Positions 26,160 to 34,923 of a stretch of DNA of 64,000 bases are shown here, piece by piece; within the stretch, counting starts at the first letter, position 1; every line of letters starts with the position of its first letter. The stretch is taken from NCBI RefSeq assembly GCF_014192395.1, contig NZ_JACHXW010000011.1, positions 138,816 through 202,815 of the forward strand, given 5' to 3'. The position numbers and the translations under genes were made by a program. The notes below the pieces were generated by a model. The model ran no database searches and was not told where the DNA came from. It worked only from the letters and a program-made list of their open reading frames with translations. The DNA is from Paenibacillus endophyticus. GTDB lineage: Bacteria > Bacillota > Bacilli > Paenibacillales > Paenibacillaceae.

Positions 26160-26927
26160 CTACTCATAAACGATCTCAATACCGCTCTGTTTGTATTTCG
26201 CTACAATGCCCAGGTCGATCTTCGAATCCGTCACGAACCGTTCAACCTCTCCGCAGCCGCACACCTTAAGCAGGGAAACCTGATCAAATTTGCTGCTGTC
26301 GGCAAGGGCAATTGTGCGCTTCGCTTTCGCTTGCATGATTTTTTTCACCTGCACCTCGCCAATCGCGTTGTCGGTTATGCCGTCTTCCAACGTAACTCCG
26401 CTCATGCTCATAAAAAAAAGGTCTGCGTGGAAGCGCGATGCGAATTCCTCAGCCAGATCACCGATAATGCTCTGTTCCTCTTGACGGATCACGCCTCCGA
26501 TCATTACCAGCGTATAACCCGGCATATCGATTAATTCATTCACGATCGGAAGCGAATTCGTAATGATCGTCAGTTTATCGAATTTTGCCTTGAGTGCCTT
26601 CGCAATCTGCGTGTTCGTGGTGCTGACGTCAAGTGCAATGGACATCCCTTCCGTTACATATCGCACAGCCAGCTGCGATAATTCCGTCTTCTCCGTCAAG
26701 TAGATGGACTCGCGAATCGGCAATGGAATTTCGGTGCTGTAATCCAGCTCCTTCAGAATCGCGCCGCCGTGGACCCTCTGCAAATATCCGGCATTCTCCA
26801 AATGCTCCAGATCCCGCCGTATCGTTTCGAACGATACGCCGAACGTTTCCATAAGCTCAGATGCGCGAATGGATTTATCCGCATTTATTTTTTGGATAAT
26901 AATTTGATGCCGCTGCTGCACAAACAA
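26160..26927 (-). CDS. DeoR-family transcriptional regulator
   Basis: The 255-residue regulator has an N-terminal winged helix (about 5-57; RASELMETFGVSFETIRRDL and the hinge RVHGGAI) and a C-terminal sugar-phosphate sensor domain (IALDVSTTNTQIAKAL, ITNSLPIVNEL, LFFMSMSGVTLEDGITD). Members usually repress sugar or nucleoside catabolic genes and respond to a phosphorylated intermediate. The start is TTG with AAGGAG nine bases upstream. It lies between the pxp genes and a DMT transporter on the same strand, but its target is unclear. A small palindrome upstream (26968-26981) could be its own operator. Confidence 0.9.
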   Translation of the reverse strand: MFVQQRHQIIIQKINADKSIRASELMETFGVSFETIRRDLEHLENAGYLQRVHGGAILKELDYSTEIPLPIRESIYLTEKTELSQLAVRYVTEGMSIALDVSTTNTQIAKALKAKFDKLTIITNSLPIVNELIDMPGYTLVMIGGVIRQEEQSIIGDLAEEFASRFHADLFFMSMSGVTLEDGITDNAIGEVQVKKIMQAKAKRTIALADSSKFDQVSLLKVCGCGEVERFVTDSKIDLGIVAKYKQSGIEIVYE

Positions 26928-26967
26928 TTGCCCACACTCCTTATGCCAGAACTTCCGATCTTCTATG

Positions 26968-26981
26968 CTACTGATTAGTAG
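26968..26981. promoter_or_regulatory. Small palindrome upstream of the DeoR-type gene
   Basis: CTACTGATTAGTAG has 5-base arms around GATT, 41 bases before the TTG start. It is a possible autoregulatory operator; this is a position-based guess. Confidence 0.3.
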
Positions 26982-27085
26982 TCTACCATAAATCGACCAG
27001 GAGAGCTTAACCGATAGATACCATCGTTAGCCTGAAGCTTGCATACAGAAGCCAAAGCTCGAAGCAAAGCGGAAATTTTGCCGAG

Positions 27086-28099
27086 TTAGTTAGCTGCGTT
27101 GACTTTTAACGATATTGCTGCTTTCAGCATTCTCATGTCGCGCTCGCTGTACAGATATAGCCGCTCTGCTTCCTGCTGCGTGATGGCTTCAAAGCGGAAG
27201 CGGTCGCCAGGCTTCAGCTGAGCGAATACCGGAATATCGACCGAGGCGACCTGCGCGATGCGCGGGTAACCGCCTGTCGTCTGCCTATCAGCCAATAGCA
27301 CGATGGGATTGCCGCCTTCAGGGAGCTGGACGGTACCGTTTGCGACTGCCTCCGACAAGAGCTCCTGCGGCGCAGTGAGCGCAAGCTTCTGAGCGCCTTC
27401 AAGCCTGTATCCCATGCGGTCGGACTGCAATGCGATTTGATACGTCTGGCCAAACAAGGCCTGCTGGCTGCCTTCCGTGAATCGCCCAAAATGAGAGCCC
27501 GGCATAGCGCGAATGATTGGGTCCGCCAAGCTAGCCGCTATTGCAAAATGACTCGCATGCCAGAGAGGCGCAGCGATGGATTCAGCTCTATCGCCGCTTA
27601 ACTGCGATTTCATTCGCTCGGACAGTAATCCAGCAGGTTTCGTATTCAGCACATCGCCTGACTTAAGCGCCCTGCCCTCGAAACCGCCGATTCCCCCGCG
27701 CAGATAAGTGCTTCTGCTGCCCATTACATTAGGGACATCGATTCCTCCAGCCACAGCAAGGTAGGATCGGCAGCCCGATAGGCATGCTCCGAACTTGATG
27801 ACGACACCGGAGCGAACGAGGACGGGACGCCATAGCGGCAAGCTGTCCCCGTCAGCCGTTACCGACATATCCGCGCCGCAAATGGCAAGCAGCATCTCTT
27901 TTTCGGCAAGCAGCTCTGCCCCGTGGAGCGTAAGCTCCAGCACCGCTTCATGCTCCTCATTGCCCACTAATAGATTGGCTGCGCGCGCCGCCCCCGTATC
28001 CATGGCACCGCCAGTCAAAACACCGTACTTCTGATAGCCATGCCGACCAAGATCCTGAACGGTTGTAAGGAGCCCTGGACGAAGAATCGATAAGCTCAT
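27086..28099 (-). CDS. pxpC: 5-oxoprolinase subunit PxpC (biotin-dependent carboxyltransferase/KipA family)
   Basis: PxpC is one of three subunits of the prokaryotic ATP-dependent 5-oxoprolinase, which clears pyroglutamate. The 337-residue protein has the AHS2 domain: it starts LSILRPGLLTTVQDLGRHGYQKYGV, and carries GAMDTGAARAANLLVGN near 32, YLAVAGGIDVP near 113 and ADRQTTGGYPRIA near 275. It overlaps the end of pxpB by four bases. The same family includes KipA, a partner of the KipI kinase inhibitor, but adjacency to PxpA and PxpB favours 5-oxoprolinase. Confidence 0.9.
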   Translation of the reverse strand: MSLSILRPGLLTTVQDLGRHGYQKYGVLTGGAMDTGAARAANLLVGNEEHEAVLELTLHGAELLAEKEMLLAICGADMSVTADGDSLPLWRPVLVRSGVVIKFGACLSGCRSYLAVAGGIDVPNVMGSRSTYLRGGIGGFEGRALKSGDVLNTKPAGLLSERMKSQLSGDRAESIAAPLWHASHFAIAASLADPIIRAMPGSHFGRFTEGSQQALFGQTYQIALQSDRMGYRLEGAQKLALTAPQELLSEAVANGTVQLPEGGNPIVLLADRQTTGGYPRIAQVASVDIPVFAQLKPGDRFRFEAITQQEAERLYLYSERDMRMLKAAISLKVNAAN

Positions 28100-28851
28100 C
28101 GTTCACCTTCTAGGTAAGACATGTATTCTTCGCTGGCTATCGGCTTGAATCGCACCGAATCGCCCGGCCTGAGCAAGCTTGGAATCGGCTCCTGCGGCCG
28201 AAATAGGGCAAGCGGCGTTCTGCCAATCAGTTGCCAGCCACCTGGCGTAGATACCGAGTACACGCCTGTCTGCTTGCCCGCGATGCCAACGCTTCCCTGC
28301 GGAATGCTCGTTCTTGGCGTTTGGCGCCTTGGGGCCGCTATCCGCTCCGACATGCCGCCCAGATAAGGGAAGCCTGGCGCAAAGCCGAGCATATACACCA
28401 GGTAAGCCGCATCTGAATGAATCGCCACGACCTCTTGCTCTGTAATGCCATTATGCTTGGCCACAAAAGCAAGATCTGGCCCGTATTCGCCGCCATAGCA
28501 GACCGGAATTTCAATGGTTCTTGCCGATTGCGCTGCTTCGTTCGGCAATTCCTGCTCGAGATACGCCCGCATCCTTGCACTAACCGTTTCAAAAACCGTT
28601 TCATGCGCCAGCTCAGCTCCTGAGCGGCTCCTCCTAACGAGCAGCGGGTCATAATGAACAGCTACCGCGGCAAAAGAAGGCACGCATTCTCTATACCCTG
28701 TAAATGGCTGCGCCTCAACTGCTGCAGCAAGCATCTGCACTCGCCGCCGAGTCTCTATGCTTATTGCACTGCCAACGCGCATAAGAAGCGCTGCGTCTCC
28801 AAGCGGCAGCAGCTCAAGGGACCACGCCTTTGCCTGCTTCTGCTTCTCCAT
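28096..28851 (-). CDS. pxpB: 5-oxoprolinase subunit PxpB (KipI/AHS1 family)
   Basis: The 251-residue protein is an AHS1-domain protein and pairs with PxpC. ESI landmarks such as the segment IHSDAAYLVYMLGFAPGFPYLGG near residue 145 and RTSIPQGSVGIAGKQTGVYSVSTPGGWQLIGRTPLALF near 180-220 are strongly conserved in this family. It starts two bases after the pxpA stop and overlaps pxpC. Relatives named KipI inhibit the sporulation kinase KinA in B. subtilis; the complete PxpABC set here makes the metabolic role more likely. Confidence 0.9.
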   Translation of the reverse strand: MEKQKQAKAWSLELLPLGDAALLMRVGSAISIETRRRVQMLAAAVEAQPFTGYRECVPSFAAVAVHYDPLLVRRSRSGAELAHETVFETVSARMRAYLEQELPNEAAQSARTIEIPVCYGGEYGPDLAFVAKHNGITEQEVVAIHSDAAYLVYMLGFAPGFPYLGGMSERIAAPRRQTPRTSIPQGSVGIAGKQTGVYSVSTPGGWQLIGRTPLALFRPQEPIPSLLRPGDSVRFKPIASEEYMSYLEGER

Positions 28852-28853
28852 CT

Positions 28854-29615
28854 CTATTCTCCCGCCTTCCTCACTGCGATGCCTTCTGCCGCAAGCGCTT
28901 CGCGAAGCTGCCTAACTTGCTGCAGCGCACCAGGCGTATCCCCATGCACGCACACCGTATCCGCCTGCACGGGGATGCTGCCTCTCTGGCGAGTCCGCAC
29001 CTCGCCAAACTTGACCATACCGATCGCTTGCTCTGCAGCGAGAGCTGCATCCGCAATGACTGCACCGTCCGACCCGCGAGGCGCAAGCGTCCCATCCGAC
29101 TCATAGGCGCGGTCCGCGAACACTTCATTCACCGTGCGCAAGCCAATCGCATGGCCTGCGTGAATAAGCGCACTGCCCGCCAAGCCGAACAGCAGGAGAC
29201 CCGGGTTGACCCTGTATACGGCCTCGGCTATCGCATCCGCCAGCCTTCTGTCCTTTGCCGCCATATTATAAAGCGCGCCATGCGGCTTCACATGCGCGAG
29301 CCCGCCGCCCTCCGATTGCGCAAACGCCTGAACGGCGCCCAGCTGATACACCGTCATCTCGTAAGCTTCCTCCGGCGTTATCGCCATCGCACGCCTGCCG
29401 AACCCGGACAAATCGGGCAATCCCGGATGCGCGCCGATCGCTACGCCGTTCGCAAGCGCGAGCTTCACCGTGCGGCGAATCGTCGCGGCGTCCCCCGCAT
29501 GAAAGCCGCAGGCAATGTTGGCAGATGTAATATATTTCATCAGCTCGCTGTCCAAGCTGTTTCGGTACACGCCAAAGTCCTCTCCCATATCGCAATTCAG
29601 GTCAATTCGCTTCAT
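28854..29615 (-). CDS. pxpA: 5-oxoprolinase subunit PxpA (LamB/YcsF family)
   Basis: The 253-residue protein is the LamB/YcsF subunit of 5-oxoprolinase. IDLNCDMGEDFGVYRN at the N-terminus, SANIACGFHAGD near residue 32, IGAHPGLPDLSGFGRR near 56 and HVKPHGALYNMAA near 103 are family signatures, with His and Asp residues in a probable TIM-barrel active site. It is the first gene of the pxpABC set. AAGGAAGG precedes the ATG, and an extended -10 promoter lies 43 bases upstream. Confidence 0.92.
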   Translation of the reverse strand: MKRIDLNCDMGEDFGVYRNSLDSELMKYITSANIACGFHAGDAATIRRTVKLALANGVAIGAHPGLPDLSGFGRRAMAITPEEAYEMTVYQLGAVQAFAQSEGGGLAHVKPHGALYNMAAKDRRLADAIAEAVYRVNPGLLLFGLAGSALIHAGHAIGLRTVNEVFADRAYESDGTLAPRGSDGAVIADAALAAEQAIGMVKFGEVRTRQRGSIPVQADTVCVHGDTPGALQQVRQLREALAAEGIAVRKAGE

Positions 29616-29657
29616 GAGGTTACCTTCCTTTCGGCTGATGCATGTTCTTTACCGCAA

Positions 29658-29666
29658 ATTATAGCA
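29658..29666 (-). promoter_or_regulatory. Candidate extended -10 promoter of pxpABC
   Basis: TGCTATAAT is a perfect extended -10 element. No good -35 lies at the right distance, which is usual for this promoter type. Confidence 0.45.
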
Positions 29667-29752
29667 AATATCCGGCGGCAGCGGGCATTAGGCCGCTTCC
29701 TCCTTCACAACGCCGACTATAAGCATATGACTGCTTATTTAATTCTCAACAG

Positions 29753-29834
29753 CAGCTTCAGCATTTGTCTACTTAAATGAACCAAACCCCAGCTTCAGCA
29801 TTTGTCTGCTTAAATGAACTAAACGCCAGCTTCG
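29753..29834. repeat. Tandem repeat, 37-base period
   Basis: Two full copies (starts 29753 and 29790) and the first bases of a third. Copies differ at three positions. It is intergenic. Confidence 0.85.
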
Positions 29835-29873
29835 ATCTATCCCCATTTATCAACTCAGCAATCCGGCCAAAAT

Positions 29874-29909
29874 GCAAAAAGAAGCAGCGCCGGTCCAGCG
29901 CTGCTTCTC
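29874..29909 (-). terminator. Terminator of pbuG
   Basis: AGAAGCAGCGC and GCGCTGCTTCT form an 11-bp stem followed by TTTTTGC on the minus strand. Confidence 0.92.
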
Positions 29910-29920
29910 TGCCAATAAAA

Positions 29921-31306
29921 CTATTCTCCGCCCATAAACACATAACGGCCGATAATGAGCACCGCCAGCACCCACATAAGCCAGTGGACCTTATACTTGC
30001 CTTTGCCGGTCGCATTCGCTACCGATGCAAGCAGCACGTACGATACGATACCAAACGAAATGCCGTTCGCAATGTTGTACGTAAGCGGCATGAACGCAAG
30101 GGTAAGGAACGAAGGAATGGCATACACCATGTCCGAGAAATCAATGTCCTTAACGGATTGCATCATCAGCACGCCTACAATAATAAGCGCCGCAGCCGTT
30201 GCCGCGCCCGGAACGAGCGCTACAATCGGAGACAGGAAGATCGCAAGCAAGAAGCAAATGCCTGTCGTAACAGCCGTTAGGCCCGTACGTCCGCCCTGCG
30301 CAATGCCTGCGGAGCTCTCTACGAATGCTGTAACCGTGCTCGTGCCAAGCACCGCGCCGCCGCTGACGCCGATCGCATCAACAAACATCGCTTTACCGAC
30401 GCGCTTCTTGCCTTTTTCCGCATCCTTCATGTAGCCTGCGCGGTTGGCCGTACCAACCAGCGTTCCGAACGTATCGAACATCTCGACGAACGTAAACGTT
30501 AGGATAACGGTAACGAGTCCAACCTCGAACACGCCTGCAAAGTCGAAATGCCAGAAGTTCATTTTGGAGAAATCAGGCACCCACGTCTGACCGCTGAATG
30601 CTGCTTTCACATCAACGTGACCGATCAGAATCGCAATCAAGGTTGTGCCGAGAATTCCGAACAGAATGGCTCCCGGTACGCGAAGCACCATCAGCACGCC
30701 GATCAGTAGCAGCGCAATAACTGTCAGTACGACTGTTTCATTATGGAAGCTGCCCAGCTGGATAACGGTTTCGGAGCCGCCAACGGGCGTGAATACGCCT
30801 GCCTTGATGTCTGTGAAGCTTGACACTGCGATCGTCATGATACCGCTGTTCTTCAAGCCGATAATGGTGATGAACAAGCCGATACCGACCGTAATCGCAT
30901 GCTTAAGGCTGTCGGGAACGGCCGTTATAAGCATCTGGCGAATTTGTGTCAGCGTCAGAATGATAAAAATAATACCGGAAATGAAGACGGCTGTCAGGCC
31001 CATTGCCGGTGAGATCGGCGTATCCGTGGATGCCGAGGCGATCACAACGGAAGCAAAATACGCATTGAGTCCCATCCCTGGCGCAAGCGCAACCGGGAAG
31101 TTCACGAACAAGCCCATTGCAATGGTGAAAATACCTGCCGCAAGCGCCGTAGCTAGAAATACAGCTGTCCAGTCAAGGCCTGCCGGCGTAAGTATGATTG
31201 GATTGACGGCCAATATGTATGCCATCGTCATGAAAGTCGTCAGCCCCGCCATAATCTCTGTTCTGACATTTGTTCCGTGTTCCTTTAAGCGAAAGAAACG
31301 TTCCAT
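29921..31306 (-). CDS. pbuG: Guanine/hypoxanthine permease, NCS2 AzgA-like family (PbuG)
   Basis: A 461-residue membrane transporter with about a dozen helices. The start MERFFRLKEHGTNVRTEI followed by MAGLTTFMTMAYILAVNP is the classic AzgA/PbuG N-terminus. It takes up guanine and hypoxanthine for salvage. The ORF is open to 31459, but the extra part covers the riboswitch and terminator, and GGGAGG lies 12 bases before the ATG at 31306. A guanine aptamer, a terminator hairpin and a PurBox-like pair upstream point to shut-off when purines are plentiful. Confidence 0.93.
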   Translation of the reverse strand: MERFFRLKEHGTNVRTEIMAGLTTFMTMAYILAVNPIILTPAGLDWTAVFLATALAAGIFTIAMGLFVNFPVALAPGMGLNAYFASVVIASASTDTPISPAMGLTAVFISGIIFIILTLTQIRQMLITAVPDSLKHAITVGIGLFITIIGLKNSGIMTIAVSSFTDIKAGVFTPVGGSETVIQLGSFHNETVVLTVIALLLIGVLMVLRVPGAILFGILGTTLIAILIGHVDVKAAFSGQTWVPDFSKMNFWHFDFAGVFEVGLVTVILTFTFVEMFDTFGTLVGTANRAGYMKDAEKGKKRVGKAMFVDAIGVSGGAVLGTSTVTAFVESSAGIAQGGRTGLTAVTTGICFLLAIFLSPIVALVPGAATAAALIIVGVLMMQSVKDIDFSDMVYAIPSFLTLAFMPLTYNIANGISFGIVSYVLLASVANATGKGKYKVHWLMWVLAVLIIGRYVFMGGE

Positions 31307-31340
31307 TTTGATTACAAACCTCCCAAAAATGTGGTGGAAC

Positions 31341-31389
31341 AAACAAAGAAGCCTAGAAAAAAATGCAAGTAAACGCATTCTCCTAGGCT
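31341..31389 (-). terminator. Riboswitch-controlled terminator in the pbuG leader
   Basis: AGCCTAG pairs with CTAGGCT, continued by an A/U-rich inner stem around AATGC/GCATT, then a U-rich tail (CTTTGTTTG). It lies about 50 bases after the aptamer and 35 before the pbuG start, where a guanine-responsive OFF switch would be expected. Confidence 0.8.
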
Positions 31390-31439
31390 CTGCAAAAAGG
31401 GGAAAAGTATACCCGCTGGACCGCCGCGAGCTTTTCCGC

Positions 31440-31509
31440 CATTTTCGTAGCCTGATCATTTACGGTGACCGAGTAGAGACTCTCAAGCCGATTCTTGAGA
31501 TTATACGAA
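31440..31509 (-). ncRNA. Guanine riboswitch aptamer of pbuG
   Basis: P1 pairs UUUUCGUA with UACGAAAA. J2/3 is GUCUCUAC, as I recall for B. subtilis pbuG. P2 is UCUCAAG/CUUGAGA. L3 is the canonical CCGUAAA, and J3/1 CUACG has the guanine-type C. L2 (AAUCGG) is one base shorter than usual but keeps the GG that pairs with CC of L3. P3 holds one C-A mismatch and wobble pairs, so this is a divergent but complete aptamer. Confidence 0.85.
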
Positions 31510-31539
31510 AAAATATGCTGTTGTTGTTTTCCGTTTTCA

Positions 31540-31569
31540 ATTTTAAAGAGAATATGTCCACTTTGTCAA
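31540..31569 (-). promoter_or_regulatory. Sigma-A promoter of pbuG
   Basis: -35 TTGACA (31569-31564), 18-base spacer, -10 TAAAAT (31545-31540). It lies just upstream of the aptamer. Confidence 0.8.
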
Positions 31570-31573
31570 CAAC

Positions 31574-31618
31574 TTTTACGAACATTAATGCCAATAAATA
31601 TCTTCATCATTCGTTTTT
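31574..31618. promoter_or_regulatory. PurBox-like pair upstream of pbuG
   Basis: TTTTACGAACATT (31574-31586) and ATCATTCGTTTTT (31606-31618) are divergent boxes, 32 bases start to start, lying five bases upstream of the -35. The pur operon pair is 33 bases apart and three bases from its -35. The second box has ATTCG instead of GTTCG, so it is weaker. Confidence 0.6.
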
Positions 31619-31637
31619 AGCAACCTTTTCCTGCTGC

Positions 31638-33701
31638 TTATCTTTTCTTAATGAGCGAACGATACATGAGGAACATAAAATATGGCGCTCCAATGAGCAT
31701 AATGATGAGTCCGGACGGAATCTCCTTCGGCGCCATTACTGTTCTTCCAAGGGTATCTGCCAGCACAAGCAGCAAGCCGCCAAGCAGCCCCGATAAAATA
31801 ATCGAGCGCCTTGTGTGGTGGCCTACCATCATCCGCACCGCATGAGGCGCCATGAGACCAAGGAACCCTATCGTCCCTACGCTCGCTACAGCACCCGCGG
31901 CTAGCAATACGCCGATGATCATCGCCCACAGACGAGTACCCTTTACCGGCAATCCGAAGCCTGTCGAGCTATCATCGCCAAAGGCGAGCAAATCGAATTT
32001 CTTGCCCAAATAATAAGCGGCCGGCACGAGAATAAGAAGGAAAATAAAAATGCTGTTAAACTGGTTCCAACCGCGGCCATAAGTCGTCCCGGTTATCCAT
32101 ACGAATGCCGTGCTGCTCCAAAGGCTTGCCTTTACGATCATCGCTTGTATACCTGCAGAGCCGATAGCGGATACCGCGATGCCGAGCAGAATGAGAACGG
32201 ACGGATTAAGCGATTTGCGCCAAGCCAAGAAAAACACAAACGCCGCCGAGATAACCCCTCCCGCGATCGCTGCGATCGGCAGCGCGAAGATTGGCAGCGT
32301 AGGCCATGCAACCAGCACGACCAAAGCGCCAAACCCTGCACCTGAGGTAACGCCAATAATAGAAGCGTCAGCAAGCGGATTGCGAACCGCGCTCTGAATG
32401 AGCACGCCGCCAATCGCAAGCGCAATGCCGCCGCCTGCCGCAACTAAAGTCCGCGGCAACCGCAGGTTCATAAGCACGGAGTACGAATCATCGCCAGCCC
32501 CTACAATGCTTCTAAGCAATTCCATAATCGGAATCCGTGTTCCGCCAAGCGATAAGCTAACGAGTATAACCACGGCAAGCAATACCGTCATCGAGATAAC
32601 AGTCGGCACGAAACGCAAACGCAGCGGAGCGCCTCCGATACTCATCGACGACTGTCCAGAGCCCGCGGAAATGTTCTTCATCTTAGTCAGCACGAGCCAA
32701 ATGAGCCAAGGCGAACCGATGATCGCCATGACCGCGCCTACAGGCATCTCGCCGAGGCTGCTGCGCACCATGCGGGCCAGTATATCTGCAGCCGTTATGA
32801 GCAGCGCGCCCCACAGCGCGCTCGCCGGAATGAGCAAGCGATGCTTGCGAATGCCGGAGAGTCGGACCAAATGGGGAGCCACAAGCCCGACGAATCCGAT
32901 CGGGCCTACAACGCTGACCACGATCGCCGCCATAAATACGGCAAGAGCCAGACCTCCAGCGCGGGTTAAGCCCACTTTCTGGCCTAAAGACCGGGCAGTC
33001 GATTCATCCAGCTCGAGCGCATCGAATTGGCGCCCAGCGAATATCGAGATCGCAAGCAGTACCGCCACGAACGGCCAAGCGTACTCAACGCCGCTCCAAT
33101 CCAGCTGTATGAGCGTACCCCCACCCCATAGGAACAGCGACTGCGTTTCCGTCTCCTTAAAAATATGAATAGCCGACGTAAACGCGCCAAGCACCATCGA
33201 AACGATCATACCTGACAGCGCAAGCCTTACCGGCGTTGCTCCCCTGCCTCCGCCAAGGAAATAGGCAGCCAGTGCCGCAAGGAAGCCTCCTACCGCAGCC
33301 AATAGAAAAGGAGCCTCATGCTGCAGGGCAGGAAAAGCGACCATTCCGAGCACAACCATAAAATAGGCTCCGGCATTAATCCCGAGCGTGTCGGAAGCTG
33401 CAAGCGGGTTTTTCGTGATCGTTTGCAGCAATGCCCCAGCTGCCGCAAGCGCAGCTCCGGCAAGAATTCCGATTACGGTGCGCGGCATCCGAATATCCCA
33501 TAGCAGGTTATGCTCCATGATATCCTGTCTATGCAGAAGGCCGTCAAATACGGTTGACGCCGGTATTTGGGCTTCGCCAAAGCAAAGACTAAGAATAAAC
33601 AGAACGAAAAGGGCGGCAAGGCCGCCCCCGAATACTACGATTATTCGCCCAATCATACCTTGTGGGGCTTCGTTTTTACGGTTCGTCATGAGCTCGCTCA
33701 T
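31638..33701 (-). CDS. Fused two-domain siderophore ABC transporter permease (FecCD/FhuB type)
   Basis: A 687-residue membrane protein made of two FecCD permease halves in one chain, as in FhuB, with about 20 helices. Each half carries the conserved stretch: RMPRTVIGILAGAALAAAGALLQ near 70 and LRLPRTLVAAGGGIALAIGGVLIQ near 400, and G-L-V-A-P-H/G-L-M-A-P-H loops that contact the ATPase. It overlaps the end of the binding-protein gene by four bases. No ATPase gene lies nearby, so it must share one from elsewhere. Iron control is implied by the Fur box upstream of the pair. Confidence 0.92.
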   Translation of the reverse strand: MSELMTNRKNEAPQGMIGRIIVVFGGGLAALFVLFILSLCFGEAQIPASTVFDGLLHRQDIMEHNLLWDIRMPRTVIGILAGAALAAAGALLQTITKNPLAASDTLGINAGAYFMVVLGMVAFPALQHEAPFLLAAVGGFLAALAAYFLGGGRGATPVRLALSGMIVSMVLGAFTSAIHIFKETETQSLFLWGGGTLIQLDWSGVEYAWPFVAVLLAISIFAGRQFDALELDESTARSLGQKVGLTRAGGLALAVFMAAIVVSVVGPIGFVGLVAPHLVRLSGIRKHRLLIPASALWGALLITAADILARMVRSSLGEMPVGAVMAIIGSPWLIWLVLTKMKNISAGSGQSSMSIGGAPLRLRFVPTVISMTVLLAVVILVSLSLGGTRIPIMELLRSIVGAGDDSYSVLMNLRLPRTLVAAGGGIALAIGGVLIQSAVRNPLADASIIGVTSGAGFGALVVLVAWPTLPIFALPIAAIAGGVISAAFVFFLAWRKSLNPSVLILLGIAVSAIGSAGIQAMIVKASLWSSTAFVWITGTTYGRGWNQFNSIFIFLLILVPAAYYLGKKFDLLAFGDDSSTGFGLPVKGTRLWAMIIGVLLAAGAVASVGTIGFLGLMAPHAVRMMVGHHTRRSIILSGLLGGLLLVLADTLGRTVMAPKEIPSGLIIMLIGAPYFMFLMYRSLIKKR

Positions 33702-34732
33702 TTCGTTAATGTATTTACGACTTGGTCAACGATAACCTTGGAGGAAATCGGACCGCCGAATACCCATGTAGTGCTGTCTAGGGCATATGTGCGTTTTTCC
33801 TTCACAAAGTTAAGGCCGTTATAAACCGAGTTGTCTTTCAGCGCACCTGAGAAAATATCATCATCTTTTTGAACAATGTAGATAAGGTTCGTATCTTGTA
33901 CGGCCGGGAGTGCTTCTACTGTCGAAGTAGTAAAGCCGTAAAGCTCGAATTGCTCTGGTTTCCAATCGTTTTTAAGACCAATACGGTCTAGCGTTTGAAC
34001 AGCTAGGGAGTTATCCATGAACAGACGCATGGTTGCCGCATTCTGGTAGCTGAACGCTTGTGTAAGCACGTAGTTCAGGCCTTCTTTTCCAGCCGCTTCC
34101 AGCTTCGTTTTTGCATCTGCATAATGCTGCTCCAGATCGGCAAGCACTTTGTCGCCTTCTGCCGTTTTGCCAACTGCCGCTGCAATGGATTTGAACATGC
34201 TAATCATTTCTGTATATTGATCGCCTTGGCCTTCAACCGGATATAGGCTGAAAATAACCGTTGGCGCAATGCCTTTCAGCTGTTCGTAGATCGCTTCATG
34301 GCTGTCTGTGTTCGCAATGATCAGGTCAGGCTTCAATGCTGCGATTGCCTCTAGGTTCGGCTCGTGGCGGAAACCAACGTCAGTCACGCCTGCATCAAGC
34401 GGAGCTTCTCCCGTTACCCATGTCTTATAGCCTTCGTTGTCCGCATTGCCGACTGGCTGCATGCCAAGCGCGATAATATCCTCTGTGAACGTCCACTCAA
34501 GCACAACAACCTTTTGTGCAGGCTTCTCGAGCGTTACTTCGCCTTTTGCATCCTTAACAACGATAGGACCCGTTGCTTCCATATTTGCTGCATTCGTTGC
34601 AGCTGCGTTGCTGTTCGTTTCGTTTCCTGCTTCGTTAGCAGCCTTGTTGTTAGCCGCATTGTTCGCGCCGCAGCCTGCCGCCACCAGCATAACGACGATT
34701 ACCATAATCAAGCTCATCAAACGTTTGTTCAT
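33698..34732 (-). CDS. Iron-siderophore substrate-binding lipoprotein
   Basis: A 344-residue FecB/FepB-type binding protein. The signal peptide ends in LVAAGC, the lipobox, with Cys21 lipidated; an Asn- and Ala-rich linker (about 22-52) follows. The periplasmic-binding fold includes VVVLEWTFTEDIIALGMQPVG near 75, EPNLEAIAALKPDLIIAN near 125 and TWVFGGPISSKVIVDQV at the end. It delivers a ferric siderophore to the fused permease encoded next, with a four-base overlap. Fur boxes upstream suggest iron repression. The siderophore is unknown. Confidence 0.92.
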   Translation of the reverse strand: MNKRLMSLIMVIVVMLVAAGCGANNAANNKAANEAGNETNSNAAATNAANMEATGPIVVKDAKGEVTLEKPAQKVVVLEWTFTEDIIALGMQPVGNADNEGYKTWVTGEAPLDAGVTDVGFRHEPNLEAIAALKPDLIIANTDSHEAIYEQLKGIAPTVIFSLYPVEGQGDQYTEMISMFKSIAAAVGKTAEGDKVLADLEQHYADAKTKLEAAGKEGLNYVLTQAFSYQNAATMRLFMDNSLAVQTLDRIGLKNDWKPEQFELYGFTTSTVEALPAVQDTNLIYIVQKDDDIFSGALKDNSVYNGLNFVKEKRTYALDSTTWVFGGPISSKVIVDQVVNTLTK

Positions 34733-34780
34733 TTTCTTTTACCCCCTATTTTTGTAAACCCTTTGCCTATGCATTTGGAC

Positions 34781-34816
34781 TGATAATCGTTTTCGATAAA
34801 GTGATAATGATTATCA
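34781..34816. promoter_or_regulatory. Fur box(es) upstream of the siderophore uptake genes
   Basis: TGATAATGATTATCA (34802-34816) is an exact match to the Bacillus 7-1-7 Fur box. A second, looser site (GATAATCGTTTTCGATAA) lies next to it at 34782-34799. Both lie upstream of the lipoprotein gene. Confidence 0.88.
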
Positions 34817-34923
34817 TGTTCATGAACCTTTGTTATCATATAATTGATAGCGGTAGATGTCAATGTAAATAATTGCATGTTTTTGTATTCATTCCGTCGC
34901 CGCTTTTGTATGGGAATGAACGC

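Larger units (their letters stand above)
29616..29920 (-). other. Intergenic region between pbuG and pxpA
   Basis: It holds the pxpA promoter candidate, a 37-base tandem repeat and the pbuG terminator, all listed separately. I see nothing else. Confidence 0.5.

Noticed and set aside
30645..31796. 383-codon plus-strand frame across pbuG and its leader
   Set aside because: It runs antisense through a transporter gene, a riboswitch and a terminator.
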